64,000 nt of DNA from Novosphingobium sp. 9U (lineage in GTDB: Bacteria; Pseudomonadota; Alphaproteobacteria; Sphingomonadales; Sphingomonadaceae): assembly GCF_902506425.1 (NCBI RefSeq), contig NZ_LR732469.1, positions 372,001 through 436,000 of the forward strand, in the 5' to 3' direction. The position numbers were made by a program, and so were the translations under genes. The stretch's first letter is position 1. Each line of letters begins with the position of its first letter. Shown here piece by piece: positions 48,115-57,324 of the stretch. Below the pieces are notes generated by a model. That model saw only the letters and a list, made by a program, of their open reading frames with translations. It searched no databases and was not told the DNA's origin.

Positions 48115-49704
48115 ATGACCTTCCGTCTTCTCAGGAATGCGTTGTTCGCCGCATGTGCCGCCGCGCCCCTGGCGCTGGTGCCTGCCGCTCCGGCTGCCGC
48201 ACAGGCGGTGATCCGCCCGGCGCAGGACATCCAACTGTCGATCGGCTCTGGCCAGCTAGTCAGCCTGCCGGGCACCATGGCCGACGTGTTCGTGTCCAAC
48301 GACGCGGTGGCCGACGTGCAGGTCAAGTCGCAGCGCCAGCTCTACGTGTTCGGCAAGGGTGGCGGCCTCACGACCGTCTACGCCAGCAACGCCAAGGGCG
48401 ACGTGGTGTGGTCCGCCAACGTGCGGGTCGGCTCCAATCTCGACAGCGTCGATTCGATGCTGCGCATGGCCATGCCCGACGCCAAGATCGGCGTCTCGAC
48501 GATGGGTTCGAACACCTTCCTGCTGACGGGCACGGTCAAGTCGCCCGAGGACGGCGCCGAGGCCGAGCGCCTGGTGCAGGCCTTCGTCGGCAAGGAAGCG
48601 AACGTCATCAGCCGCGTGCGCACCGCGACGCCGCTGCAGGTCAACCTGCAGGTGCGCTTCGCCGAAGTGAGCCGCTCGCTGGTGAAGCAGCTGAACTCCA
48701 ACCTCACCACGATCGACGGCACCGGCGGCTTCAAGTTTGGCCTGGGCCAGGGTCGCCAGCCGGGCACGACCTTCAACGCGGACCCACGCGCTCCGTTGGG
48801 CATCGGAACCAGCGTCAGCGCCACCGGCATCAACCCGATCACCGGGGCCACCGTGACCATCCCGGGCTCCAACGTTACGCGGGTCGACGGGCTGACAACT
48901 CTCGCTGGAGCCGGCAAGCTGTTCGGCCTCAATATCCTTGGCGCGCTGGACGCGGGCGAGAACATCGGCCTCGTCACCACGCTGGCTCAGCCCAACCTCA
49001 CCGCGCTGTCGGGCGAGACCGCCGACTTCCTGGCAGGCGGCGAATATCCGATCCCGATCTCGCAGGGCCTCGGCGCCACGTCGGTCGAGTTCAAGAAATA
49101 CGGCGTCAGCCTGGCGTACACCCCCACGGTGCTGTCTAACGGCCGCATCTCACTGCGCGTGCGCCCCGAAGTCTCGGAGCTGACGACGCAAGGGTCGGTG
49201 GTGCTGAACGGCTACTCGATCCCGGGCATCACCGTGCGCCGGACCGAGACCACGGTCGAACTCGGCTCTGGCCAGAGCTTCATGATCGCGGGACTGCTCA
49301 GCAACAACTCGCAGAACACGATTCAGAAGCTTCCGGGCGCCGGCGACCTGCCCATCCTGGGCTCGCTGTTCCGCTCCACCAGCTACCGCCGCGGCGAGAC
49401 CGAGCTGGTGATCGTGGTGACGCCATACCTGGTAAACCCGGTGGACGGCAGCCAGATCTCGCTGCCGACCGATGGCTTCAACGCGCCCGACGATCTGCAG
49501 CGCATCCTGGGCAACATGGAAACCGACTCGTCCGTCGGCAGCAAGTCGGGCCGCTCACGCCCGACCTCCGCGCCCGTCGCCACCGAGGCGCCGGGCATCG
49601 GCGCCGCCACCACGCTGCCCGCCGCCGACGGTAAGAAGGCCAAGTCCGCCAAGCGCTCCGCCGACGCGGGTTCCGCCGCGCCCGGCTTCGCCACCAAGTT
49701 CTGA
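48115..49704 (+). CDS. cpaC: Tad secretin CpaC (RcpA)
   Basis: This 529-residue protein has a signal peptide (cleaved near APAAAQA), an N-terminal pilus-binding domain with LVSLPGTMADVFVSN, and a BON-like part. The secretin domain includes FLAGGEYPIPISQ, YGVSLAYTPTVLSNGRISL and SYRRGETELVIVVTPYLV. It forms the outer-membrane pore. The ATG at 48115 has AAGGG upstream; a start 15 codons earlier is less likely. Confidence 0.95.
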   Translation: MTFRLLRNALFAACAAAPLALVPAAPAAAQAVIRPAQDIQLSIGSGQLVSLPGTMADVFVSNDAVADVQVKSQRQLYVFGKGGGLTTVYASNAKGDVVWSANVRVGSNLDSVDSMLRMAMPDAKIGVSTMGSNTFLLTGTVKSPEDGAEAERLVQAFVGKEANVISRVRTATPLQVNLQVRFAEVSRSLVKQLNSNLTTIDGTGGFKFGLGQGRQPGTTFNADPRAPLGIGTSVSATGINPITGATVTIPGSNVTRVDGLTTLAGAGKLFGLNILGALDAGENIGLVTTLAQPNLTALSGETADFLAGGEYPIPISQGLGATSVEFKKYGVSLAYTPTVLSNGRISLRVRPEVSELTTQGSVVLNGYSIPGITVRRTETTVELGSGQSFMIAGLLSNNSQNTIQKLPGAGDLPILGSLFRSTSYRRGETELVIVVTPYLVNPVDGSQISLPTDGFNAPDDLQRILGNMETDSSVGSKSGRSRPTSAPVATEAPGIGAATTLPAADGKKAKSAKRSADAGSAAPGFATKF

Positions 49705-49715
49705 AGGGATCGACG

Positions 49716-50348
49716 ATGAAGCACCACATCCTCTCCATCGCCGCCCTTGCCCTGAGCGCATCGCTCGCTGGGTGTGCCGGCATGCCGACCAACCGCTCGA
49801 TGAACTCGGTCCACGAGCCGGTGGTCGAGCGCGTCAACTACACGCTCGACCTCGCCACCGGCAACGGCGGCCTATCGTACCCCGAACAGCAGCGGCTCGC
49901 CGGCTGGTTCGAGGAGCTGGGCCTGCGCTATGGCGACACCATTGCACTGCAGGACCCGATGCAGAGCCCAGAGACGCGCGGCACGATCGACGCTCTCGCC
50001 TCGCGCTACGGCCTGAACGTCAGCGATACGGTTCCGGTCAGCACCGGCTTCGTCGAGGCGGGCACCACCCGCGTGGTCGTCACGCGCAGCAAGGCGGTGG
50101 TCCATGGCTGCCCCGACTGGTCGGGTCATTCGGACGCGAACTTCCACAACGGGCTGTCGCGTAACTACGGCTGCGCCACCAACAGCAACCTTGCCGCGAT
50201 GATCGCCAACCCCGAGCACCTCGTGAAGGGCGACGGATCGCAGAGCGACACCACGATCATGAGCTCGAACAAGGCGATCAACGCCTATCGCGCCAAGACG
50301 CCGAGCGGCTCTGCCGAGCTCAAGGCCAGCGGCACCAAGGGGAACTGA
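49716..50348 (+). CDS. cpaD: Tad pilus assembly lipoprotein CpaD
   Basis: This 210-residue protein has a lipobox ASLAGC and the CpaD pattern VERVNYTLDLATGNGGLSY...GWFEELGLRYGDTI. The CPDWSGHSDANFHN and NYGCATNSNLAAMIANPEHL segments are diagnostic. It is an outer-membrane partner of the secretin. Confidence 0.95.
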   Translation: MKHHILSIAALALSASLAGCAGMPTNRSMNSVHEPVVERVNYTLDLATGNGGLSYPEQQRLAGWFEELGLRYGDTIALQDPMQSPETRGTIDALASRYGLNVSDTVPVSTGFVEAGTTRVVVTRSKAVVHGCPDWSGHSDANFHNGLSRNYGCATNSNLAAMIANPEHLVKGDGSQSDTTIMSSNKAINAYRAKTPSGSAELKASGTKGN

Positions 50349-50350
50349 TC

Positions 50351-51640
50351 ATGAATGCACCCTGGAAAGCCGGTTCGCGCGATCCCTTCGCCGCCTACTT
50401 GTGCGACGACGCCTCGCTTGACGTGCTGCGCCCGCTCGCAATGGAGCTGGGCTGGCAGCCCGAGAAGTGCAACAAGGGTGGCCTGCGCAGTGCCGTGCAG
50501 TCCCTCTCGATCGCGGCGAGCCCGAACATTCTGATGGTCGACTTGTCGGAAAGCGGCGATCCGCTGAACGACATCAACGCGCTGGCCGAAGTCTGCGAGC
50601 CGGGCACGGTGGTGCTGGCCGTCGGCCAGGTCAACGACGTGCGCCTCTATCGCGACCTCATCTCCAGCGGCATTCACGATTACCTGCTGAAGCCCTTGTC
50701 TCCTGCCGCCGTGCGCGATGCGCTGGCCGAGGCGCAGACCGCGTTCGCCAATCCCAAGTCGGTCGATACGGGCGCCGAGAAGCGTCACGTCTCCACCGCC
50801 GTGGTCGGCACGCGGGGCGGCGTCGGCGCATCGACGATCGCAACCTCGCTCGCCTGGCTGTTCAGCGCTGAGGACAAGCTTTCGACCGCCCTCCTCGACC
50901 TGGACATTCACTTCGGCACCGGCGCGCTCAGCTTGGATCTGGAGCCCGGCCGTGGCTTGACCGACGCGATCGAGAACCCCAGCCGCATCGACGGCCTGTT
51001 CATTGAGCGCGCGATGATCCGCGCGAACGACAACCTCGCGCTGCTCTCGGCCGAGGCGCCGATCCACACGCCGCTGCTAACCGACGGCGGCGCGTTCCTG
51101 CAGTTGGAGGAGGAGTTCCGCTCCGCCTTCGACATGACCGTGATCGACCTGCCGCGCTCGATGCTGGTCAACTTTCCGATGCTGCTCGCCGACGTGAATG
51201 TGGTGGTGCTGGCGACCGAGATGACGCTGGCGTCGGCACGCGACTCCATCCGCCTGCTCTCGTGGCTGAAGTCCAACGCGCCGCATGCGCAAGTGATCGT
51301 GGCTGCCAACAAGGTCCAGGCCGCGTTCTCGGAGATCACCAAGGCCGATTTCGAAGCCTCGATCGAGCGCAAGCTGAGCCTGTCGATCCCGTACGACATC
51401 AAGGCATCGAGCAACGCGGCGAAGCTCGGCCAGACTTTCGTACACGCCAACCGCGCCAGCAAGGCCGGTGCCGCCATGCGTGAGCTGGCACAACTGGTCG
51501 TCGGCGCCAGCGAGGAGAGCGACAAGGCCGCTCCCAAGAAGGCACTGCTCAGCAAGTTCGATTTCAAGACCATGCTGGGCAAGAAGGACAAGGTCGCTGC
51601 CGCGCCCAAGCCGAAGGCGAAGGCCAAGGCGGGGCGCTGA
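50351..51640 (+). CDS. cpaE: Pilus assembly protein CpaE (TadZ)
   Basis: This 429-residue protein has a receiver-like N-terminus (VRLYRDLISSGIHDYLLKPL) and a MinD/ParA-like domain. The nucleotide loop reads GTRGGVGASTIATS (153-166), which lacks the usual Lys of the deviant Walker A motif, as in other CpaE/TadZ proteins. CpaE places the pilus at the cell pole. A Lys/Ala-rich tail ends the protein. Only 47 bases separate it from tadB, leaving no room for cpaF. Confidence 0.94.
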   Translation: MNAPWKAGSRDPFAAYLCDDASLDVLRPLAMELGWQPEKCNKGGLRSAVQSLSIAASPNILMVDLSESGDPLNDINALAEVCEPGTVVLAVGQVNDVRLYRDLISSGIHDYLLKPLSPAAVRDALAEAQTAFANPKSVDTGAEKRHVSTAVVGTRGGVGASTIATSLAWLFSAEDKLSTALLDLDIHFGTGALSLDLEPGRGLTDAIENPSRIDGLFIERAMIRANDNLALLSAEAPIHTPLLTDGGAFLQLEEEFRSAFDMTVIDLPRSMLVNFPMLLADVNVVVLATEMTLASARDSIRLLSWLKSNAPHAQVIVAANKVQAAFSEITKADFEASIERKLSLSIPYDIKASSNAAKLGQTFVHANRASKAGAAMRELAQLVVGASEESDKAAPKKALLSKFDFKTMLGKKDKVAAAPKPKAKAKAGR

Positions 51641-51687
51641 GCCCTGCCCAAGCGATCCTGATCTGAATTCGAAAGGCGAACCCGGCC

Positions 51688-52659
51688 ATGAACTTGCTCC
51701 AACTCCTGCTGACCGTGCTTGGCTTGACCGGCGCGATGGCGATGGTGTGGGCGGCGTTCGCGGGCCCCTCGCCCAAGAAGGAGTCGACGCGCCGCCTGAA
51801 GCAAGTCCGCTTCCGGCACTCGGACAATGCGCTCGAGCGGGTCGAGATGCAGATGCGCAAGGCCGTCGCCGCGCGCCGTCCGAAGACCTACCAGGTTGCC
51901 GGCTCCAGCTCGCGCATCGAGGCGTTGGCATTGCGGCTGCACCGTACCGGCAAGGGCTGGACGCTGCAGCAGTACATCCTAGTCTCGCTGGGGATCTTCG
52001 TGCTGGTCGGCGCGCTGGTGCTGATCAAGTCGGGCGCGCCGCTGCTGGCGCTGGTGGTCGGCATCTTTGCCGGCGCCGGGCTGCCGCACATGGTGGTCAA
52101 CTACCTGATCAAGAAGCGCAACACCCAGTTCACCGTCAAGTTCGCTGACGCCATCGACTTGCTGGTGCGCGGCCTGCGGTCCGGCCTTCCGGTCTCCGAG
52201 ACGCTGGGCATCGTCGCCAACGAGGTCCCTGGGCCTGTCGGCGAAGAGTTCAAGCTGATCACCGAGCGGATCAAGATCGGCAAGTCGATGGAGGACGCCC
52301 TTCAGGACACCGCCAACCGCCTCGACATGGCCGAATTCAGCTTCTTTTGCATCACGCTCGCCATCCAGCGTGAGACCGGCGGCAACCTGGCCGAAACGCT
52401 GGCGAACCTGTCCGACGTGCTGCGCAAGCGTGCGCAAATGAAGCTGAAGATCCGCGCGATGAGTTCGGAATCGAAGGCCTCAGCCTACATCGTCGGCTCG
52501 CTGCCGTTCATCGTGTTCGGCATGATCTATTGGGTCAACTCCGGCTACATCGGCAAGTTCTTCCAGGATGAGCGGCTGATGGTCGCCGGCATGGGCGGCA
52601 TGGTTTGGATGAGCATCGGCGCCTTCATCATGGCCAAGATGGTCAGCTTCGAGATCTGA
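51688..52659 (+). CDS. tadB: Tad inner-membrane platform protein TadB
   Basis: This 323-residue protein is a type II secretion F-domain protein with helices at the N-terminus, in the middle (two near residues 91-135) and at the C-terminus. The core ALQDTANRLDMAEFSFFCITLAIQ and ETGGNLAETLANLSDVLRKR is typical. It pairs with TadC as the platform for pilus assembly. Confidence 0.95.
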   Translation: MNLLQLLLTVLGLTGAMAMVWAAFAGPSPKKESTRRLKQVRFRHSDNALERVEMQMRKAVAARRPKTYQVAGSSSRIEALALRLHRTGKGWTLQQYILVSLGIFVLVGALVLIKSGAPLLALVVGIFAGAGLPHMVVNYLIKKRNTQFTVKFADAIDLLVRGLRSGLPVSETLGIVANEVPGPVGEEFKLITERIKIGKSMEDALQDTANRLDMAEFSFFCITLAIQRETGGNLAETLANLSDVLRKRAQMKLKIRAMSSESKASAYIVGSLPFIVFGMIYWVNSGYIGKFFQDERLMVAGMGGMVWMSIGAFIMAKMVSFEI

Positions 52660-52678
52660 GCGGGGACGTTACCACATC

Positions 52679-53689
52679 ATGCTGACCCAACCTGCCGGTC
52701 CGACCATCCTGGGCTTCGACGTGCTGTTCATCGGCACGATCCTGGTCGCCGTCGCCGCTGGCGCGGTGATCCTGGCGATCTACGCCGCGATCACCGTGCG
52801 CGATCCGATGACCAAGCGCGTCAAGGCGCTGACTGAGCGGCGCGAGCAGCTGAAGGCCGGCATCACCGTCGCGCCGCGCAAACGCCAGAGCGTGGTGCGC
52901 CGCAATCAGCATACCGACAAGCTGACGCACATGCTGGGCAAGTTCCGCATGTTGCAGGACAGCCAGATCAAGACGGTGCAGCAAAAGCTGTTCCAGGCCG
53001 GTATCCGCAAGAAGGAATACGCCGTCGCGGTGATCTTCGCCCGGCTGGTGGCGCCGATCGTGCTTGGTTCGCTGATGGGCGCACTGATCTACTGGGTCGA
53101 ATACTGGCCGGAATGGGGCGAGTTCAAGCGCTTCATGGTTTTCGCCGCCTCGGTCGGCCTGGGCTACAAGGGCCCCGACATCTTCCTGCAGAACAAGATT
53201 TCCAAGCGCACCGACGCGATCCGCAAGGGCCTGCCCGACGCGCTCGACCTGCTGGTGATCTGCGCCGAAGCCGGCCTCACCGTCGACGCCGCGTTCGAGC
53301 GCGTCGCTCGCGAGCTGGGCCGCGCCTATCCCGAGCTGGGCGACGAGTTCTCGCTCGCCTCGATCGAGCTCGCGTTCCTGACCGATCGCCGCTCCGCGTT
53401 CGAGAACCTGGCCTATCGCGTCAATCTGGACTCGGTGCGCGGCGTCGTCACCACCATGATCCAGACGGAGCGTTACGGCACCCCTCTGGCATCGGCCCTG
53501 CGCGTGCTCTCCGCTGAATTCCGCAACGAGCGCATGATGCGGGCCGAAGAAAAGGCCGCGCGCCTGCCCGCGATCATGACCGTGCCGCTGATCCTGTTCA
53601 TCCTGCCGGTGCTGTTCGTGGTCATCCTCGGCCCGGCGGCGTGCTCGATCGCCGATGCCTTCTCGGGTGGCGGGCCGGCGGGGAACTAA
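52679..53689 (+). CDS. tadC: Tad inner-membrane platform protein TadC
   Basis: This 336-residue T2SSF-domain protein has an N-terminal helix (FIGTILVAVAAGAVILAIYA), a central helix pair and a C-terminal helix (VPLILFILPVLFVVILG). The GLPDALDLLVICAEAGLTVDAAF and LRVLSAEFRNERMMRAEEKA segments are typical. It is 19 bases after tadB. No tadD or tadE/G follows. Confidence 0.95.
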   Translation: MLTQPAGPTILGFDVLFIGTILVAVAAGAVILAIYAAITVRDPMTKRVKALTERREQLKAGITVAPRKRQSVVRRNQHTDKLTHMLGKFRMLQDSQIKTVQQKLFQAGIRKKEYAVAVIFARLVAPIVLGSLMGALIYWVEYWPEWGEFKRFMVFAASVGLGYKGPDIFLQNKISKRTDAIRKGLPDALDLLVICAEAGLTVDAAFERVARELGRAYPELGDEFSLASIELAFLTDRRSAFENLAYRVNLDSVRGVVTTMIQTERYGTPLASALRVLSAEFRNERMMRAEEKAARLPAIMTVPLILFILPVLFVVILGPAACSIADAFSGGGPAGN

Positions 53690-53696
53690 GGTCGGT

Positions 53697-53723
53697 GCCC
53701 TCTCCCGGACGGGGGGAGAGGGC
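53697..53723. terminator. Hairpin between convergent tadC and tetR
   Basis: GCCCTCTCCC and GGGAGAGGGC form a 10-base-pair stem with a 7-base loop. It lies between converging genes and has no T tract. CCCTCTCCC...GGGAGAGGG palindromes are a recurrent intergenic hairpin type, so it may also be a REP-like repeat. Confidence 0.6.
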
Positions 53724-53730
53724 CGAGTGC

Positions 53731-54372
53731 TCAGCGCGCCAGAATTCCCGCCATGATGATGTCGATTGTATGCTCGCGGTACCGGTCACGCAGTTCTTCA
53801 GTCAGCGTGTCCTGGTCGAAGCAGTACTTCATCACCAGCCGCGTCGAGAAGAACCGGTCCACCGCGCCCGTCACGGTGAAGTAGAACAGCTGAGGATCGA
53901 TCGGGCGGAACACCCCTGCCCGCACGCCCTCGCCTATCAGGTCCTCGTAGGCGCGATAGATCGGTGAGAGGTAGCAGTCGGCGATCCGCCGCGCCTCCGC
54001 ATCGTCGCTCTCGCGCACCATCCGCATGGTCAGGCGGTTGAGGTACGGCACCGCGTAGAAGGTGTCGATGACCTTGGAGATATGACGCCGCAGCTTCGCC
54101 TCCGGGTCCATGTCCCCCTTGGCGACCAGCGCATCGACGCTGCGCACGATCGCGTCCCAGTCCCGATCGAGCAGCGCCTTCAGCAATCCGGCCTTGTTGC
54201 CGAAGTAGTACTTCACCAACGCCGAGTTCAGTCCGGAGCGCAGCGAAAGCTCCGACAGCGAGATGTCGACGATGTCGCCCTCGCGCATGATCGCGCTGGC
54301 GGTGTCGAGCAAGTGCTCGCGCGCGCCGGGCGGCACGGCCAGAGCGACATCCTCGACAGCCACTCGCTTCAT
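53731..54372 (-). CDS. TetR-family transcriptional regulator
   Basis: This 213-residue regulator has a TetR HTH near residues 28-65 (ISLSELSLRSGLNSALVKYYFGN region). The C-terminal ligand domain is helical (FYAVPYLNRLTMRMVRES and beyond). It follows the SDR gene after seven bases on the same strand and probably controls it through the palindrome at 55226-55241. Confidence 0.92.
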   Translation of the reverse strand: MKRVAVEDVALAVPPGAREHLLDTASAIMREGDIVDISLSELSLRSGLNSALVKYYFGNKAGLLKALLDRDWDAIVRSVDALVAKGDMDPEAKLRRHISKVIDTFYAVPYLNRLTMRMVRESDDAEARRIADCYLSPIYRAYEDLIGEGVRAGVFRPIDPQLFYFTVTGAVDRFFSTRLVMKYCFDQDTLTEELRDRYREHTIDIIMAGILAR

Positions 54373-54379
54373 GGCAGGA

Positions 54380-55165
54380 TCACTTCGGCCCCATGCGGAT
54401 CGCGCCGTCGAGGCGGACGGACTCGCCGTTGAGGTAGTCGTGCTCGATCATGAACAGCGCGAGCTTGGCGTATTCCTCGGCCTTGCCCAGGCGCTTGGGG
54501 AACGGCACCATCGCGGCGAGCGCATCCTGCACCTGCTGCGGCATGCTGGCCATCATCGGCGTCTCGAAGATGCCGGGCAGGATGGTGTTCACGCGGATGC
54601 CGTCGTTCATCAGGTCGCGCGCGACCGGCAGCGTCATCGCCAGCACACCGCCCTTGGAAGCCGCGTAAGCCGCCTGCCCGATCTGACCGTCCTGTGCCGC
54701 GACCGATGCGGTGTTGACGATCGCGCCGCGCGAGCCCGCCTCGTCCACCGGCTCGAGCGTGACGATGCCGGCCGCCGCCTTGGAGATGCAGCGGAAGGTG
54801 CCCACCAGGTTGATGGCGATAGCCTTCTCGAACAGCACCATATCGTGCGACTTGGGCGCACCCGTCTCGCGGTTCTTGCCGACGGTCTTGGCGGCAGGCG
54901 CGATGCCGGCGCAGTTCACCAGCACCCGCTCCTGGCCATGCGCGGCGCGGGCCTTGGCGAAGCCGGCGTCGACGCTGGCGTCGTCGGTCACGTTGACCTC
55001 GCAGAAGACGCCGCCGATCTCGGCTGCGATCGCCTCGCCCGCTTCGGCGTTGAGGTCGAACAGGGCAACCTTGACGCCCCTGGCCGCTAGCGCCCGTGCC
55101 GTTGCGGCGCCCAGGCCCGATGCGCCGCCCGTGACCACTGCCGCTACGCTGCTGTCGAGAATCAT
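54380..55165 (-). CDS. Short-chain dehydrogenase (3-hydroxyacyl-CoA dehydrogenase type)
   Basis: This 261-residue SDR has the NAD motif VVTGGASGLGAATARAL, Asp of LFDLNAE that favours NAD, the NCAGIAPA segment and the catalytic Ser, Tyr and Lys in NTASVAAQDGQIGQAAYAASK. The length and sequence style match the HSD10-like 3-hydroxyacyl-CoA dehydrogenases of beta-oxidation. The start MILDSSVAAVV is chosen over a start seven codons upstream. Confidence 0.92.
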   Translation of the reverse strand: MILDSSVAAVVTGGASGLGAATARALAARGVKVALFDLNAEAGEAIAAEIGGVFCEVNVTDDASVDAGFAKARAAHGQERVLVNCAGIAPAAKTVGKNRETGAPKSHDMVLFEKAIAINLVGTFRCISKAAAGIVTLEPVDEAGSRGAIVNTASVAAQDGQIGQAAYAASKGGVLAMTLPVARDLMNDGIRVNTILPGIFETPMMASMPQQVQDALAAMVPFPKRLGKAEEYAKLALFMIEHDYLNGESVRLDGAIRMGPK

Positions 55166-55225
55166 GCCTGTCACCCCTTGTTGCATCGGCCGCGGGCGGA
55201 CACGAGTTCTCGCGCGTTGGCCTTC

Positions 55226-55241
55226 TTAATCGCTCGATTAA
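55226..55241. promoter_or_regulatory. Perfect palindrome, probable operator of the SDR-tetR operon
   Basis: TTAATCG-CT-CGATTAA is a perfect inverted repeat (7-base arms, 2-base centre) about 60 bases upstream of the SDR start. Its size and symmetry fit a TetR dimer site. It lies in the only gap before the SDR gene, and the TetR gene is in the same operon. Confidence 0.7.
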
Positions 55242-55321
55242 ACCGCACTACCACAAGGGTCAATCGACGAAAGAAACCCCTCGCCACGGACCGGCACAAC
55301 AGCGCTGCAGCGTAGCTGCGG

Positions 55322-56281
55322 TCACCAGTCTGGCGGCAGCGGCGGCATGAAGTCGCGCTGGCGCCACAAGGGCTGTGGTGGCTCCTCGGGGTCGCGCTCG
55401 GCAAAGCCGACATAGCCGAAGAACGTTGCGATCAGCCGCTCGCCGGGATCGGTGATGGCGGTGCGGCCATGCATGAAGCGCGTGTTGTCGAGCATCAGCA
55501 GGTCGCCCTTGCGCCAATCGACGGCGACCCCGACGCGCTCTGCCGTCGCGCGGATCGCCTGGAGCCACGGCTCGGGCACCGGCCGCCCGTCGTCGAGCAA
55601 TGGGAAGTCCGGGCGGCGGTTGTTGAAGCGAGCGAACAGCAGGAAGTTGCCGAATGCCGGCTGGTCGCTGAACATCGGCCAATGCAGCGCGGGCCGGGTG
55701 AAGATACGCACAATCTCGCCATGCAGCTTGCGGAAGAAGTAGGGGCAGTTCTCCGGCGGCGAGAGCAGTTGCGCGTCGGTCGGCGTGGGCGTGCCCAGCC
55801 AGAACTCCAGCAGGCCCGGCCAGGTCGGCTTGATATAGAGCAGGCGCCGCCCTTCCAGCCCTTGTCGAACTTCGGTCGGGAGGGCGCGAACGAGCTCCAC
55901 GCCATCGCAGATCGTCGTCGCGCCGCCGGCTCTTGGCGCGGAGAGGCAGCCGAAGAACGCGGCATCGGGCTTCCACGGCTCTCGCGAGAGCTCGGGGTGA
56001 AAGTTAAAGGCCCCCGCCCCGCCATCCACCGTGAGCACGTTGCGCTCCGCATCGAGCACGCGGCGCCCGGGGCTCTCGTTGATGACCGAAGTCGGGCAGA
56101 ACTGGCGCGCGAACCGGCCGAATGCCTCGACATCGGTGGCGAACCCGCGCAGCAGCAACGCGCCATGCGCCTTGTACAGCGCCACGACCTCGTCACGATC
56201 CACGGCGAGGATATCGCGTGTTTCGGATGGTTGGATCAGAACGTAGGGGCGGCCCGGCTCTGGCAGACTGACGGTCGGCAT
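55322..56281 (-). CDS. TauD/TfdA-like Fe(II)/2-oxoglutarate dioxygenase
   Basis: This 319-residue protein has the iron triad of the TauD fold: His95 and Glu97 in FNFHPELSRE (an HxE form of HxD), and His271 in NTRFMHGRTAI, followed by Arg282 for 2-oxoglutarate. Segments ALLLRGF and KGDLLMLDN are typical. Its substrate is unknown. It is divergent from the sulfotransferase-like gene with only 49 bases between starts, which suggests shared control. Confidence 0.85.
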   Translation of the reverse strand: MPTVSLPEPGRPYVLIQPSETRDILAVDRDEVVALYKAHGALLLRGFATDVEAFGRFARQFCPTSVINESPGRRVLDAERNVLTVDGGAGAFNFHPELSREPWKPDAAFFGCLSAPRAGGATTICDGVELVRALPTEVRQGLEGRRLLYIKPTWPGLLEFWLGTPTPTDAQLLSPPENCPYFFRKLHGEIVRIFTRPALHWPMFSDQPAFGNFLLFARFNNRRPDFPLLDDGRPVPEPWLQAIRATAERVGVAVDWRKGDLLMLDNTRFMHGRTAITDPGERLIATFFGYVGFAERDPEEPPQPLWRQRDFMPPLPPDW

Positions 56282-56330
56282 GATGCCAGCAGGTAGCCGC
56301 TGACGAGCCCGCATGCTATACCCAAGCGCG

Positions 56331-57302
56331 ATGGCCCTGACCCTTGCTGACCTCCTCGCCTCGCCGGACCATTACCTGCATTCCTTCGAGGACCAGTCCG
56401 CCGTCTACGTGCCGATGGACCGCGCCGCGTACCATCGCTCGATCTTCCTCGACGGGCGGATCTCGCCGGCGGGCTCCGGGTCGATGAAGGTGCCGTTGGC
56501 GACATTCGGCGGGCGGGTTCCGCGCCCGGCCGACACCGGATGGATTTTCCACGTCGCGCATTGCGGCTCGACCCTTCTGTCCCGCGCACTCGACACGGCC
56601 GAAACCAACCTGGTGCTGCGAGAGCCGCTGGCCTTGCGCCAGGCGGCCGTGAACGGCGACGCCGGCGTGCTCGCGCTGGCCGCGGCAATGGTGTCCAAGC
56701 GCTATCAGGCGGACCTGCCGACCGTCGTGAAGGCCAACGTGCCGGTCAACTTCATGCTGCCGCAGCTGCGAGCGCTCTATGCCGAGGCGCCGGCGATCTT
56801 CCTCTATCTGGGCTTGCGTGACTACCTGCTGGCGATCCTGCGCAGCGACGATCACCGCGTCTGGCTGCGCAGGGTGACGCAGCAGCTGGCACCTCATCTT
56901 GGCGACCTGTCAGGGCTGCAGGACGGCAAACGCGCGGCAGCGCTGTGGCTTGGGCAGATCCGCTCTTATGCGGCCAGCATCTCGCAATACCCGAACAGCC
57001 GCAGCCTCGATGCCGAGCGTTTCTTCCAGGAGCCGCAGCCGGTGCTGCAAGCGGCGGCCGCGCTGTTCTCGATCCCGCTCGACGACAAGGCCATCGCACA
57101 GATTGCGCAAGGACCTTTGTTCACGCGCTACTCCAAGAACCCGTCGCAAGCCTTTGACAACGCTGCGCGGCAAGCCCGAAGCGAAGCTCTACTGCCCCAG
57201 CTCAGCGCAGAGATCGCAAGCGCCGAGGCTTGGATCGAGGCCAACGGCGCCGACGTTCCGGAGGCACTCGACACGATCGCCAAGGCCGCGCTGATCTCCT
57301 GA
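56331..57302 (+). CDS. Sulfotransferase-like protein
   Basis: This 323-residue protein has a phosphosulfate-binding-like loop HVAHCGSTLLSRAL (about residues 74-87), close to the xRSGTT loop of sulfotransferases but with HCGST. A helical C-terminal half follows, with RSDDHRVWLRRV. It has no signal peptide. The acceptor is unknown and enzymatic activity is inferred. The start at 56331 is chosen; an ATG at 56313 would add six residues. Confidence 0.7.
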   Translation: MALTLADLLASPDHYLHSFEDQSAVYVPMDRAAYHRSIFLDGRISPAGSGSMKVPLATFGGRVPRPADTGWIFHVAHCGSTLLSRALDTAETNLVLREPLALRQAAVNGDAGVLALAAAMVSKRYQADLPTVVKANVPVNFMLPQLRALYAEAPAIFLYLGLRDYLLAILRSDDHRVWLRRVTQQLAPHLGDLSGLQDGKRAAALWLGQIRSYAASISQYPNSRSLDAERFFQEPQPVLQAAAALFSIPLDDKAIAQIAQGPLFTRYSKNPSQAFDNAARQARSEALLPQLSAEIASAEAWIEANGADVPEALDTIAKAALIS

Positions 57303-57324
57303 GCAAATGATTGAGACAGGCTGC

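Noticed and set aside
51641..51687. Possible remnant of cpaF between cpaE and tadB
   Set aside because: The 47-base gap contains only a ribosome site region; no piece of an ATPase frame is seen.
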